64,000 nucleotides of DNA. Origin: JABCZS01 sp041660525 (GTDB lineage Bacteria; Pseudomonadota; Gammaproteobacteria; JABCZS01). Position numbers and translations under genes: made by a program. Position 1 is the first letter of the stretch, and each line of letters opens with the position of its first letter. Under the pieces are notes generated by a model. It did no database searches. It worked only from the letters and a program-made list of their open reading frames with translations, and was not told the origin of the DNA. The DNA lies in the NCBI GenBank assembly GCA_041660525.1, contig JBAZWD010000001.1, positions 1 through 64,000 of the forward strand, in the 5' to 3' direction. Below are positions 55,266 through 63,733 of the stretch, in pieces.

Positions 55266-56204
55266 ATGTTAAAAATTATTTTTGCCGGCACGCCAGAGGT
55301 CGCAAAAGACATTTTATCGACTTTAATTGAGCATCAATGTAATGTTACCCATGTTTATACCCAACCTGATCGGCCTGCAGGGCGTGGTAGACATTTAACG
55401 CCTAGCCCTGTGAAAACCTTGGCACAAGAACACAATCTCCCTGTGCTACAGCCAGAGTCTTTAACAACACCTGCGCAAATCCAATTACTCAAAGAACTTA
55501 AACCTGATATTTTAATCGTCGTTGCTTACGGTTTAATCTTACCACCCGAAATTTTAGCAATTCCTCGTTTGGGCTGTATTAATATTCATTTTTCTTTATT
55601 GCCCAGATGGCGTGGGGCTTCTCCGGTACAACAAGCGATCTTAGCGGGTGATAAAAAAACCGGCATCTCTATTATTCAAATGACAAAAGGTTTAGACACT
55701 GGGCCGATTTTAGCGAGTGCGCAATGTGACATACACCCGCATGACACCAGTGAAGACTTATTTAAGCGGCTTATTCCCATTGCCCAAAATTTAATATTAA
55801 CCACTTTAGGTAAAATCGAGCAGGAAAACATTCAGCAAATGCGCCAAGACGCTTCACAAAAAACTTATGCGCACTTAATCAAAAAACATCAAGCCCAAAT
55901 CGATTGGCAACAAAGCGCAGAAAACATCGATCGCCTAATTCGCGCTTATTATCCTTCGCCCATAGCCTACACAACCTGTGACGGTTTAACGCTGCGCATT
56001 TTTAAAGCACATATTATTGATAATCAAGTGCAGCAAAGCCCTGGCTTAATCATAAATGCAAGCCGTGAAGGTTTAGATATTGGCACTGGCAAAGGAATAT
56101 TAAGAATCACCGAACTGCAATTACCCGGCAAACGCCATATGGCTGTTGCAGACATCATGAATGCGCATCACGCGCAGCTGCAACCAGGCGTCTTGTTCGT
56201 TTAA
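55266..56204 (+). CDS. fmt: Methionyl-tRNA formyltransferase
   Basis: Fmt formylates initiator tRNA. The 312-residue protein has FAGTPEVAKDIL, the catalytic HFSLLPRWRGASPVQQ and GLDTGPIL. Length is normal. AGGAT precedes the ATG by 8 nt. The usual neighbours def (upstream) and rsmB (downstream) are missing; trkA follows 18 bp later. Confidence 0.95.
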   Translation: MLKIIFAGTPEVAKDILSTLIEHQCNVTHVYTQPDRPAGRGRHLTPSPVKTLAQEHNLPVLQPESLTTPAQIQLLKELKPDILIVVAYGLILPPEILAIPRLGCINIHFSLLPRWRGASPVQQAILAGDKKTGISIIQMTKGLDTGPILASAQCDIHPHDTSEDLFKRLIPIAQNLILTTLGKIEQENIQQMRQDASQKTYAHLIKKHQAQIDWQQSAENIDRLIRAYYPSPIAYTTCDGLTLRIFKAHIIDNQVQQSPGLIINASREGLDIGTGKGILRITELQLPGKRHMAVADIMNAHHAQLQPGVLFV

Positions 56205-56222
56205 CTGTTATAATAAGCCATT

Positions 56223-57596
56223 ATGAAAATTATTATTTTAGGTGCCGGCCGAGTCGGTCGTACTTTGGCTGAACAATTATTGCTTGAACATAATGACGTA
56301 ACATTAGTCGATAGCAGCCCCCATCCCTTAACATATTTAAGTGAAAAATTTGATTTATGCACCGTTGTCGGTAATGCAGCATTTCCTGAGGTGCTCGAAA
56401 AAGCCGGTGCGCACGATGCCGATATGATCATTGCTGTAACGGCTAGTGATGAAGTCAATATGCTGGCCTGTGAAATTGCCCATCACTTATTTAAAACCCC
56501 CAGTAAAATTGCACGCATACGTAACAACGAATACATTCGTTATCCGCAATTATTTAATGCTAAAGCAATTGCTGTCGATATTTTAATTAATCCTGAAGAT
56601 CTGGTCATTAATTATGTTTCGCGTTTAGTGGAATATCCTAATGCTTTACAGGTATTAGATTTTGCGCACGGGAAAATTGAATTAGTCATGGTGAAAGCGT
56701 TAAAAGATGCGCCTTTGATCGGCCAACCTTTGCGTAACGTACTCGTTCATTTACCTTCTGTGGAAGCAAAAATTGTAGCCATTTCACGCCAAGGTAAAAC
56801 CATTATTCCCGAACCAGATACGATTATCGAAGTAGACGATGATGTATTTTTTATTGCCGGTAAAAACAATGTCCGAGAAGTCATTAGCGAATTACGCGGT
56901 ATCAGCAAACCTCCTCGCAATATTATGATTGCCGGTGGTGGCAATATTGGTCTTGGATTAGCACGTGCTTTAGAAAATGATTACCATGTCAAAGTGATTA
57001 CGCGTGATAAACCACGCGCACGACGCCTCGCGGAAAAATTACAAAAAGCAATTGTTTTACATGGTAATGCAGTTGACGAAACTTTATTATTTGATGAGAA
57101 CATCAATGATGTCGATGTATTTTGCGCGCTCACAGACGATGATGAAATTAATATTATGTCTGCAACCTTAGCAAAACGTATGGGCGTACGTAAAGTGATG
57201 GCTTTGATTAACCGTCAAGCCTATATCACTTTAATTCAAAACAGCACCGTTGATATTGTTATTTCATCACATTTAGCCACGATGAATAATGTGTTAAGTC
57301 ATTTGCGTCGTGGTGATGTAGTGCAAGCGCATAGTTTAGGCAGCGGCAACGCAGAAGCATTAGAAGCCATTGCACATGGAAATCCTGAAAATTCTAAAAT
57401 TATTGGCAAAACAGTAGAACAAATTCCATTGCCGCAAGGCGCTTCGATTGCCGCGATTGTGCGTGCGGGTATCGTCATGATTGCACAAGCGCAAACCATG
57501 ATCATGCCTGAAGATCATGTGATTTTATTTGTGCCTGATAAACGTGATATTCCACAAATAGAACGTTTATTCCAGGTGGGACTTACATTTTTTTAA
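56223..57596 (+). CDS. trkA: Trk potassium uptake regulator TrkA
   Basis: TrkA is the cytoplasmic NAD-binding gate of the TrkH potassium channel. The 457-residue protein is a tandem of two RCK units: IILGAGRVGRTLAEQ at the start and NIMIAGGGNIGLGLARA at about residue 235, each with a TrkA-C domain. It is 11 bp upstream of trkH. Confidence 0.95.
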   Translation: MKIIILGAGRVGRTLAEQLLLEHNDVTLVDSSPHPLTYLSEKFDLCTVVGNAAFPEVLEKAGAHDADMIIAVTASDEVNMLACEIAHHLFKTPSKIARIRNNEYIRYPQLFNAKAIAVDILINPEDLVINYVSRLVEYPNALQVLDFAHGKIELVMVKALKDAPLIGQPLRNVLVHLPSVEAKIVAISRQGKTIIPEPDTIIEVDDDVFFIAGKNNVREVISELRGISKPPRNIMIAGGGNIGLGLARALENDYHVKVITRDKPRARRLAEKLQKAIVLHGNAVDETLLFDENINDVDVFCALTDDDEINIMSATLAKRMGVRKVMALINRQAYITLIQNSTVDIVISSHLATMNNVLSHLRRGDVVQAHSLGSGNAEALEAIAHGNPENSKIIGKTVEQIPLPQGASIAAIVRAGIVMIAQAQTMIMPEDHVILFVPDKRDIPQIERLFQVGLTFF

Positions 57597-57607
57597 GATG
57601 ATTTATT

Positions 57608-59059
57608 ATGATTCAAATTGCGGTCAGCCTTCGCATTTTAGGCATGATTCTAATTGTTTTTAGCCTGACACATGTGCCGGCTATGGTGATTGCGCTTTTT
57701 CATCATGAGGCTGAAATCACTACTTTTTTATCTGCAGCTATGGTCACATTTACAGCTGGATTATTATTATGGTATATCAATCGTAATGCACTCCAAGAAC
57801 TGCGTACGCGTGATGGCTTTTTTATTATTGTACTTATTTGGACAGTCGTTGGTTTATTTGGCGCCATACCTTTTGTTTTCTCGCCCGTATTATCCGCATC
57901 CATCGTCGATGCGGTATTTGAATCTGTCTCTGGCCTTACCACCACGGGCGCAACCGTATTTGTAGGCTTAGATACAATGCCGCGATCCATTTTATATTAC
58001 CGTCAACAATTACATTTTTTAGGCGGCATGGGAATTATCGTTTTAGCTGTAGCGATTTTACCGCTACTGGGTATTGGCGGTTTACAATTATTTCGCTCCG
58101 AAGTTTCTTCATTTTCAAAAGATACTAAATTAACACCGCAAGTGACCCAAACAGCAAAAGCATTATGGTTAGTTTATATTGGTTTAAATATTGCGTGTAT
58201 TATTGCTTATTGGCTTGGCGGCATGAGTTTATTTGATGCGGTATGCTTTGCTTTTGGCACTATTTCCACCGGCGGGTTTGCACCTTATGATGATAGTTTT
58301 ATTTTTCCGCAAGTTTCCTTACATTTAATTGCTACAGTATTCATGCTATTAGGCGCCATGAATTTCTCTTTGCATTTTTTAGCTTTCAGACAAGGGAAGT
58401 TTTCAAGTTATTTCAAGGATACTGAAGTCAAAGCTTTTCTTGCCATTCAAATTATCGTATTTCTTGTTAGCGCTATTGTGATTTTTGATCAAACAACCGT
58501 GTTAAATCCTGTTTATTCATTAGTTGAAATTTTATTTCAAGTGGTATCCATCGGCACAACCACGGGCTATACCGTCACGACCTTTCATTTATGGCCTACA
58601 TTTTTGCCATTTTTAGTATTAGTGATTGCATTAATCGGTGGCTGTTCGGGTTCCACCGCCGGTGGTATTCGTGTTGTTCGTATGTTACTTATTTTAAAAC
58701 AAGGTTGGCGAGAAATGAAACGCTTAGTCCATCCGCACGGTTATTTTTTATTAAAACTTAATCAAAAAGTAGTACCGCAACGCGTGAGCGATGCTGTTTG
58801 GGGATTTGTCGGCGTTTATTTTACTGTGTTTTTAATCCTGATGTTTATGCTGATGATTTTTGGTTTAGATTTTGTCAGCGCATTTAGTGGCTTAGTAGGC
58901 GCCATCACGACATTAGGACCTGGGCTTGGGAAAGTTGCTCTAAATTACGGCGGCATTAGTGAATCTGCAAAAGTAACCTTAACTCTTGCGATGTTATTAG
59001 GTCGGTTAGAATTATTTGCAATTTTAATTTTACTCACTCCTGCTTTTTGGAGACAATAA
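57608..59059 (+). CDS. trkH: Trk potassium transporter TrkH
   Basis: TrkH is the membrane channel for potassium uptake. The 483-residue protein has the four selectivity-filter-like loops (SGLTTTGATVF, GTISTGGFAPY, SIGTTTGYTV, GAITTLGPGLG) between hydrophobic helices. Together with TrkA it forms a full uptake system. asmA follows immediately. Confidence 0.94.
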   Translation: MIQIAVSLRILGMILIVFSLTHVPAMVIALFHHEAEITTFLSAAMVTFTAGLLLWYINRNALQELRTRDGFFIIVLIWTVVGLFGAIPFVFSPVLSASIVDAVFESVSGLTTTGATVFVGLDTMPRSILYYRQQLHFLGGMGIIVLAVAILPLLGIGGLQLFRSEVSSFSKDTKLTPQVTQTAKALWLVYIGLNIACIIAYWLGGMSLFDAVCFAFGTISTGGFAPYDDSFIFPQVSLHLIATVFMLLGAMNFSLHFLAFRQGKFSSYFKDTEVKAFLAIQIIVFLVSAIVIFDQTTVLNPVYSLVEILFQVVSIGTTTGYTVTTFHLWPTFLPFLVLVIALIGGCSGSTAGGIRVVRMLLILKQGWREMKRLVHPHGYFLLKLNQKVVPQRVSDAVWGFVGVYFTVFLILMFMLMIFGLDFVSAFSGLVGAITTLGPGLGKVALNYGGISESAKVTLTLAMLLGRLELFAILILLTPAFWRQ

Positions 59060-60772
59060 ATGCTAAAACTTTTTATAAAATTATTAATCAGCTTATTTTT
59101 AATACTTATTCTCGCAGCGATAGGATTGGCTGTATTTGTCGATCCGAATCGTTATAAAGATATGATCGCGACTAAAATAGAAGAAAAAATACATCGCCCC
59201 ACTACCATCCATGGTGATATACATTGGAGCTTTTGGCCAGGATTAGGTTTAAGTTTAGAAAAGGTTCAAATTGGCGAACAAAACAGCGCCGCTATATTTG
59301 CAGATATTGAAAAAATTAATTTAACTGCGCAATTGATACCATTACTGAGCAAACAAATTGAAATCAAAAATCTTGCGGTTGAAAATACTAAAGTTTATTT
59401 ACCTAAAAAAATCAATTTAAATATTATCAGTTTGGACACAGAGTTCTATATGGATGTGCCTGCCAAACGTTATAATGCGCAAGAAGGGTCTGTCAAAATG
59501 ACTGTCGAAGGCCTGGATGGGCTTTCTGTAGCACAGCCTATCGAGTTCACTTATGATAAATTATTAGTTGATTTAAATGCTGATAATCTCACAATTGATA
59601 ATCTAAACGCGGATATTTTTAACGGAAAATTATTGGTAAATGCAACAGCAGATAATTTTAGTAAAAAACCACAATTGCAAGGCAAAGTGAGTGCGAAAAA
59701 TTTAGATCCACGTCAAATCGCTCAAACCTTCGGGTACGCTATCCAAAACAATGATGCGGCTTTATTTAAAACATTAAACTTAGAAGCTACTTTTAAAAAT
59801 GCCGATACAGGTTTCATCGTCAAACCTTTTACCGCACAATTAGATCAATCTAACATAGCCGGAAATTTAACGGTAACTACTACGCATCCATTTAAAGCCC
59901 ACGGGGATATGACCATTGATGCCGTGACAGTATCTGGCATGACATTTACACAAACCCAAATTCATATTGATGCGAATAATAACATCATTAAATTTGCGCC
60001 TTTGACAACGCAACTTTCTTCCGGTTCGCTGGAAGCGATTGCTTTGTTAAATATTCAATCATCCCCAGCTCGCTGGGATATTGATGCCACTCTTAATAAT
60101 ATGTTATTTAACACTGCGAAATTTACCGGCCATGTCAATGGCCATGCAAAAATAAATGCAAATGGCTTTGATAAAAATACCTTTTTAAAAACCCTCAATG
60201 GCACTGCCAATTTTAATATTGCAGATGGCACTTTAAATAATATCGATTTAGAATATTGGCTTTCTGTAGGTGAGAGCATGTTATTATCTGCTAAAAATAT
60301 CACCACGTTAGCAATTAATACTGCGCAGGCTGCTGTTGGCAAAAAAAATTCACATCAAACTTCGTTTAAACAAATATCTGGCAGTTTTAATATCCAACAA
60401 GGCATTGCACATAATAATAATTTAAAAGTAGTCAGCAATACTATTTTTGCGAATGGTAAAGGTATTATTGATATACCCAAGCAGCAAGTGAATTATACCA
60501 TGCAAGTAGGCCGCAACGGTTCTAATATACAAATTCCACTTAAAATTTACGGCGATTTAAAAAGTCCTCATGTTGAAATTGATCCCGCCGGTATTCAAAA
60601 ATTATTATTACAAGGCGCAGGTAATGGGGTCGCAGCTGTATTATCAAGTGGTGTGATTCCTGCAATTGGCGCTGGAGAAGCCATAGTAAATTCAGTCACT
60701 GGCAATAATAGCAATAATAATAATTCTCAATCACCGGTTAAAGATGTGATTAATGGATTGTTTGGGCAATGA
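59060..60772 (+). CDS. AsmA-family protein
   Basis: The 570-residue protein has an N-terminal membrane helix (LLISLFLILILAAIGLAVFVD) and the AsmA signature just after it (PNRYKDMIATKIEE). A long beta-rich periplasmic part follows, ending in an Asn-rich tail. AsmA-like proteins are thought to move phospholipids between the membranes. It starts directly at the trkH stop and overlaps mutY by 4 bp. Confidence 0.85.
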   Translation: MLKLFIKLLISLFLILILAAIGLAVFVDPNRYKDMIATKIEEKIHRPTTIHGDIHWSFWPGLGLSLEKVQIGEQNSAAIFADIEKINLTAQLIPLLSKQIEIKNLAVENTKVYLPKKINLNIISLDTEFYMDVPAKRYNAQEGSVKMTVEGLDGLSVAQPIEFTYDKLLVDLNADNLTIDNLNADIFNGKLLVNATADNFSKKPQLQGKVSAKNLDPRQIAQTFGYAIQNNDAALFKTLNLEATFKNADTGFIVKPFTAQLDQSNIAGNLTVTTTHPFKAHGDMTIDAVTVSGMTFTQTQIHIDANNNIIKFAPLTTQLSSGSLEAIALLNIQSSPARWDIDATLNNMLFNTAKFTGHVNGHAKINANGFDKNTFLKTLNGTANFNIADGTLNNIDLEYWLSVGESMLLSAKNITTLAINTAQAAVGKKNSHQTSFKQISGSFNIQQGIAHNNNLKVVSNTIFANGKGIIDIPKQQVNYTMQVGRNGSNIQIPLKIYGDLKSPHVEIDPAGIQKLLLQGAGNGVAAVLSSGVIPAIGAGEAIVNSVTGNNSNNNNSQSPVKDVINGLFGQ

Positions 60773-61779
60773 GCGTGCTGGGTAAAAAATTAATTCCTTG
60801 GCAAATAAAACAAGGGCGCAATGATTTACCCTGGCAAAAAAATCCTACGCCTTATCGCGTGTGGATTTCTGAAGTCATGTTGCAACAAACACAAGTAGAA
60901 ACTGTAAAAGCTTATTACTTACGTTTTATGCATCAATTGCCCACGTTGAATGATTTAGCCAATGCCAGCGAAGAAACGGTTTTGCAATTATGGACTGGCT
61001 TAGGTTATTACGCACGCGCGCGCAACTTGCACCGCTGCGCAAAAATAATTTTTGAAAAATATCACGGACAATTTCCTAACACATTATCTGAACTCATGGA
61101 ATTGCCTGGCATCGGTCGCTCAACGGCTGGTGCAATTTTATCGTTATCAATGAATCAATCTGCGGTGATTTTAGATGGCAATGTTAAACGTGTCCTAACA
61201 CGCATGTTTGCAATTAAACAATGGCCGGGATTGCCCAAAATTCAAAATAAACTTTGGGAGATTGCCACCGAGCATACACCCCAGAAACAAGCAGGTATTT
61301 ATAATCAAGCACTCATGGATTTAGGATCCATGATTTGCACACGCAAAGCACCACAATGTCCCTTATGTCCTTTACGTAACAATTGTTTAGCATATGCGCA
61401 AAATCTTCAAGAAAAAATCCCGCATCCCAAACCTAAAAAAGTTTTACCTGAAAAGCAGGGTTTTATGATGATAGTATTCAATAAAAAAAATAATACCGTT
61501 TTATTAGAAAAACGTCCCGCGCCTGGGATTTGGGGTGGCTTATGGAGTTTTCCTGAGTGTGAAAAGCCTTTAGGAAAATTTGAAATTGAAAAAATATCCA
61601 GTCATACCTTTTCACATTATCGTTGGCATATTCATTTGGTAAAAAAAATTACCGAAAGTACACGTATCCCTAAAATGTTTTTGGATCGCGAGTATGTCTG
61701 GTATAAGCTTGATCATTCTGCGCCGCTGGCATTGGCTGCTAGCGTGAAACACTGTCTAAAAACTTTAGAAAACTACTAA
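60769..61779 (+). CDS. mutY: A/G-specific adenine glycosylase
   Basis: MutY removes adenine paired with 8-oxoguanine. The 336-residue protein has the catalytic glutamate in WISEVMLQQTQV, the helix-hairpin-helix LPGIGRSTAGAI, the aspartate in LDGNVKRVL, the iron-sulfur cysteines CTRKAPQCPLCPLRNNC (C-x6-C-x2-C-x5-C) and a C-terminal NUDIX-like domain. asmA-mutY is a usual pair. Its last 41 bp overlap the toxin gene on the other strand. Confidence 0.95.
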   Translation: MSVLGKKLIPWQIKQGRNDLPWQKNPTPYRVWISEVMLQQTQVETVKAYYLRFMHQLPTLNDLANASEETVLQLWTGLGYYARARNLHRCAKIIFEKYHGQFPNTLSELMELPGIGRSTAGAILSLSMNQSAVILDGNVKRVLTRMFAIKQWPGLPKIQNKLWEIATEHTPQKQAGIYNQALMDLGSMICTRKAPQCPLCPLRNNCLAYAQNLQEKIPHPKPKKVLPEKQGFMMIVFNKKNNTVLLEKRPAPGIWGGLWSFPECEKPLGKFEIEKISSHTFSHYRWHIHLVKKITESTRIPKMFLDREYVWYKLDHSAPLALAASVKHCLKTLENY

Positions 61780-62128
61780 TTTTTTGCTTATCTTCGTTCT
61801 CTTGATCTGATTTAAAATATATTTCAATAAATGTAATATTACTGTTTTCAATATGATAAGCGTACACCACTCTAATACCGCTTCTTGCACCTGAACCTTT
61901 TAAAGCTTTGCAAGCAAATTTACGAATTTTATAAATACAAATAAATTCGTGTGGAAAACCAGATAACTTTACAATGCTATTATTATCAATCTGATGGATA
62001 TGCAATAATTCTATCGCATTTTTTCGAGCTACCTTCAGATCTTCATCTAATGTTTTAAATCTTTTCTTTAATTGATTTAAGTTTCTTGTGAAAATCGCGG
62101 TTTCATTATAGATTAAATCATTAGTCAT
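61739..62128 (-). CDS. RelE/HigB-like toxin of a Panacea-type toxin-antitoxin pair
   Basis: The 129-residue protein resembles RelE-superfamily/Gp49-like toxins: an N-terminal helical pair (FTRNLNQLKKRF), then the strands GSGARSGIRVVYAYHIEN and TFIEIYFKSDQEN. Such toxins cut mRNA on the ribosome, but key residues cannot be assigned with certainty. Its ATG overlaps the antitoxin stop by 8 bp, so the antitoxin is made first. It ends inside the mutY end. Confidence 0.7.
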   Translation of the reverse strand: MTNDLIYNETAIFTRNLNQLKKRFKTLDEDLKVARKNAIELLHIHQIDNNSIVKLSGFPHEFICIYKIRKFACKALKGSGARSGIRVVYAYHIENSNITFIEIYFKSDQENEDKQKISSFLKFLDSVSR

Positions 62129-62894
62129 TATAACTTCTTACAGAAGTATCTGCAGTTCTATAGAATACCGCCTCATAATCAATAGACTTTCCTGTTTGAG
62201 CACTAATCCATGGTACATCTTTATGTGATAGCTCAGAAAGAACAGTTGCATTTAAATCAGATAACCTTTTTAATTCCCAATCAATATGTTCCATTTCCTG
62301 ACCATTTAAAATACTTAGATCAGGTTCCACTTCTGGATTAATTAAATACTTTTTTTGTTCATGTTTATAAAATTTACTCTTTATTAATTCTATTTCATTA
62401 TTTTCTAACATTTCTTTAATTAAATTTTCAAATAAAATAGGTGTAGGGCCATAATGATTTTTAAAATAAAGAAGACCCATAATTTGTTCTTCATATTTCT
62501 CATAATAATCAAAATCAATAAAATAAAGTAATTTATACAGTACGGTCATTCCTACATTAGGTTTACCACCCACTTTTTTCAGAATATATAATAAAATTTG
62601 TTTAAATTTATCTTTTTGTTGTTGCGGTACACTCACGCGAATAATGGCTTTATCTTTTTGAGGTATTTTCATTTTTTGAACATTCACCAATACTTCTGTT
62701 TGCCTTTGATTCAAAAAATCATCTAATGACATATCAAAAAGTTGCGCTAACTTTTCTGCTTCAGGCACGGTTAAAGCACGCTCGGCGCGCTCCAATTGCA
62801 TATAAGTCTGCCGCACCATTCCAAGTTGCTCTGCAACCTGCTCTTGGGTCATCTGATGTTTTTCGCGTAATTGTTTAATAAAAGCTGCTAGCAT
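62121..62894 (-). CDS. Antitoxin with HTH and Panacea (DUF4065/SocA-like) domains
   Basis: The ATG at 62894 (MLAAFIKQLREKHQ) has AGGGAG 6 nt before it; the in-frame start at 62942 would lie in the operator. An XRE-type helix-turn-helix fills about residues 5-60 (TQEQVAEQLGMVRQTYMQLER). A linker then leads to a Panacea domain (about residues 100-240) with KLLYFIDFDYYEKY and NHYGPTP. In PanAT systems this domain neutralises partner toxins of many kinds. The HTH probably represses the operon. Confidence 0.8.
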   Translation of the reverse strand: MLAAFIKQLREKHQMTQEQVAEQLGMVRQTYMQLERAERALTVPEAEKLAQLFDMSLDDFLNQRQTEVLVNVQKMKIPQKDKAIIRVSVPQQQKDKFKQILLYILKKVGGKPNVGMTVLYKLLYFIDFDYYEKYEEQIMGLLYFKNHYGPTPILFENLIKEMLENNEIELIKSKFYKHEQKKYLINPEVEPDLSILNGQEMEHIDWELKRLSDLNATVLSELSHKDVPWISAQTGKSIDYEAVFYRTADTSVRSYND

Positions 62895-62911
62895 GATTTT
62901 CTCCCTATTGG

Positions 62912-62967
62912 CAATATTAAGTAATGTTAATAATATTGTCAATAAACATGTTATTAATATTTAACAT
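62912..62967. promoter_or_regulatory. Operator-like repeats upstream of the toxin-antitoxin operon
   Basis: CAATATTA (62912-62919) and TAATATTG (62931-62938) form a perfect 8-bp inverted repeat. ATGTTA occurs at 62924 and 62948, and its complement TAACAT at 62962-62967, giving a second inverted repeat. The spacing of the two ATGTTA boxes is 24 nt. These are likely binding sites of the HTH antitoxin. Confidence 0.5.
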
Positions 62968-62987
62968 AATGGCCAATTCAATAAACC

Positions 62988-63016
62988 TTGCGTATTGGCG
63001 CAGTTTTTGATATAAA
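62988..63016 (+). promoter_or_regulatory. Promoter of rpmB-rpmG
   Basis: TTGCGT (62988-62993), a 17-nt spacer and TATAAA (63011-63016) lie 27 nt before the rpmB ATG. GAAGGAG stands at about 63028-63034. Confidence 0.55.
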
Positions 63017-63043
63017 GGCCCCTCTAGTGAAGGAGATTTAATC

Positions 63044-63334
63044 ATGGGTGCTTATTGTCAAGTAACAGGTAAAAAAGTGATGTCTGGGAATAATGTGTCC
63101 CATGCACGTAATCATACGAAAAGACGTTTTTTACCTAATTTAAAGGTTCACAAATTTTGGGTGGAAGCGATGCAACGTTTTGTGCGTCTGCGCGTTTCTG
63201 CGAATGGGATGAGAACGATAGATAAACGCGGTATCGAGCAAGTTTTGCTGGACATGTATGCGCGTGGTGAGAAAGTTATTGGTATTAATATCAATGCCTT
63301 ACAATCTGCTGTAAAGGAGAAAACCAATGGCTAA
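63044..63334 (+). CDS. rpmB: 50S ribosomal protein L28
   Basis: L28 is a small protein of the large ribosomal subunit. The family core CQVTGKK, GNNVSHARN, TKRRFLPNL and RLRVSANGMRTIDKRG is clear. The protein has 96 residues, about 18 more than E. coli, because of a C-terminal extension (after YARGEKV). It overlaps rpmG by 8 bp. Confidence 0.95.
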   Translation: MGAYCQVTGKKVMSGNNVSHARNHTKRRFLPNLKVHKFWVEAMQRFVRLRVSANGMRTIDKRGIEQVLLDMYARGEKVIGININALQSAVKEKTNG

Positions 63335-63476
63335 ACTCGTACGTCTTAAATCTACTGCTGGAACAGGCCATTTTTATACCACTAAGAAAAATGAACGTGA
63401 TCCTGATAAATTAGTATTAAAGAAATATGATCCTGTTATCCGTAAACATGTGGAATATAAGGAAGATAAGATTTAG
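63327..63476 (+). CDS. rpmG: 50S ribosomal protein L33
   Basis: The 49-residue protein starts MAKLVRLKSTAGTGHFYTTK and ends PVIRKHVEYKEDKI. It contains no cysteine, so it is the zinc-free form of L33. AAAGGAG precedes the ATG. It follows rpmB directly, the usual order. Too short for many gene calls. Confidence 0.95.
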   Translation: MAKLVRLKSTAGTGHFYTTKKNERDPDKLVLKKYDPVIRKHVEYKEDKI

Positions 63477-63490
63477 TTCTTATTCTTAAT

Positions 63491-63519
63491 AAAAAAGAGG
63501 CCAAGCGCCTCTTTTTTTA
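63491..63519 (+). terminator. Rho-independent terminator of rpmB-rpmG
   Basis: AGAGGC (63496-63501) and GCCTCT (63507-63512) form a stem with a 5-nt loop, lengthened by A-T pairs and followed by a run of T. The A-run on the left means it may also work for the opposite strand. Confidence 0.9.
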
Positions 63520-63539
63520 TACCTATTATTTTTAGGCAT

Positions 63540-63604
63540 AAAAAAACCCCAAACACTAGGTTTGGGGTTCAAAGCTTGTACTTTAAGTACAAGTATGCAG
63601 GAGA
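63540..63604 (-). ncRNA. Candidate small RNA, about 65 nt, two hairpins and terminator
   Basis: On the minus strand a promoter-like pair (TTGCAT, 17 nt, TACAAT) leads to a transcript starting near 63604. The first hairpin is CTTGTACTT-A-AAGTACAAG (63593-63575), a perfect 9-bp stem. The second is AACCCCAAAC / GTTTGGGGTT (63545-63569), a perfect 10-bp stem followed on this strand by a T-run to 63540. Nothing else on the minus strand needs a terminator here. I do not recognise a known RNA family. The loop of the first stem is a single base, so it may open or be a protein-binding palindrome instead. Confidence 0.4.
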
Positions 63605-63609
63605 TAGTC

Positions 63610-63638
63610 ATTGTATTACAAGGTGTCGCACCATGCAA
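63610..63638 (-). promoter_or_regulatory. Promoter of the candidate small RNA
   Basis: On the minus strand TTGCAT (63638-63633, 3 of 6 consensus bases), a 17-nt spacer, and TACAAT (63615-63610, 5 of 6). Confidence 0.35.
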
Positions 63639-63664
63639 CAGCTATTTTAATCATTATTTAATGC

Positions 63665-63693
63665 TTGAATGACCACGTTCAAGCCTGTATACT
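63665..63693 (+). promoter_or_regulatory. Promoter of the atp operon
   Basis: TTGAAT (63665-63670), a 17-nt spacer and TATACT (63688-63693) lie about 40 nt before the atpI start. The -35 box is inside the inverted repeat GCTTGAA / TTCAAGC (63663-63669 and 63678-63684), a possible operator. Confidence 0.6.
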
Positions 63694-63733
63694 CGGCTTC
63701 CGAAAATACACAGAATTTAGATGAAGGTATGTC

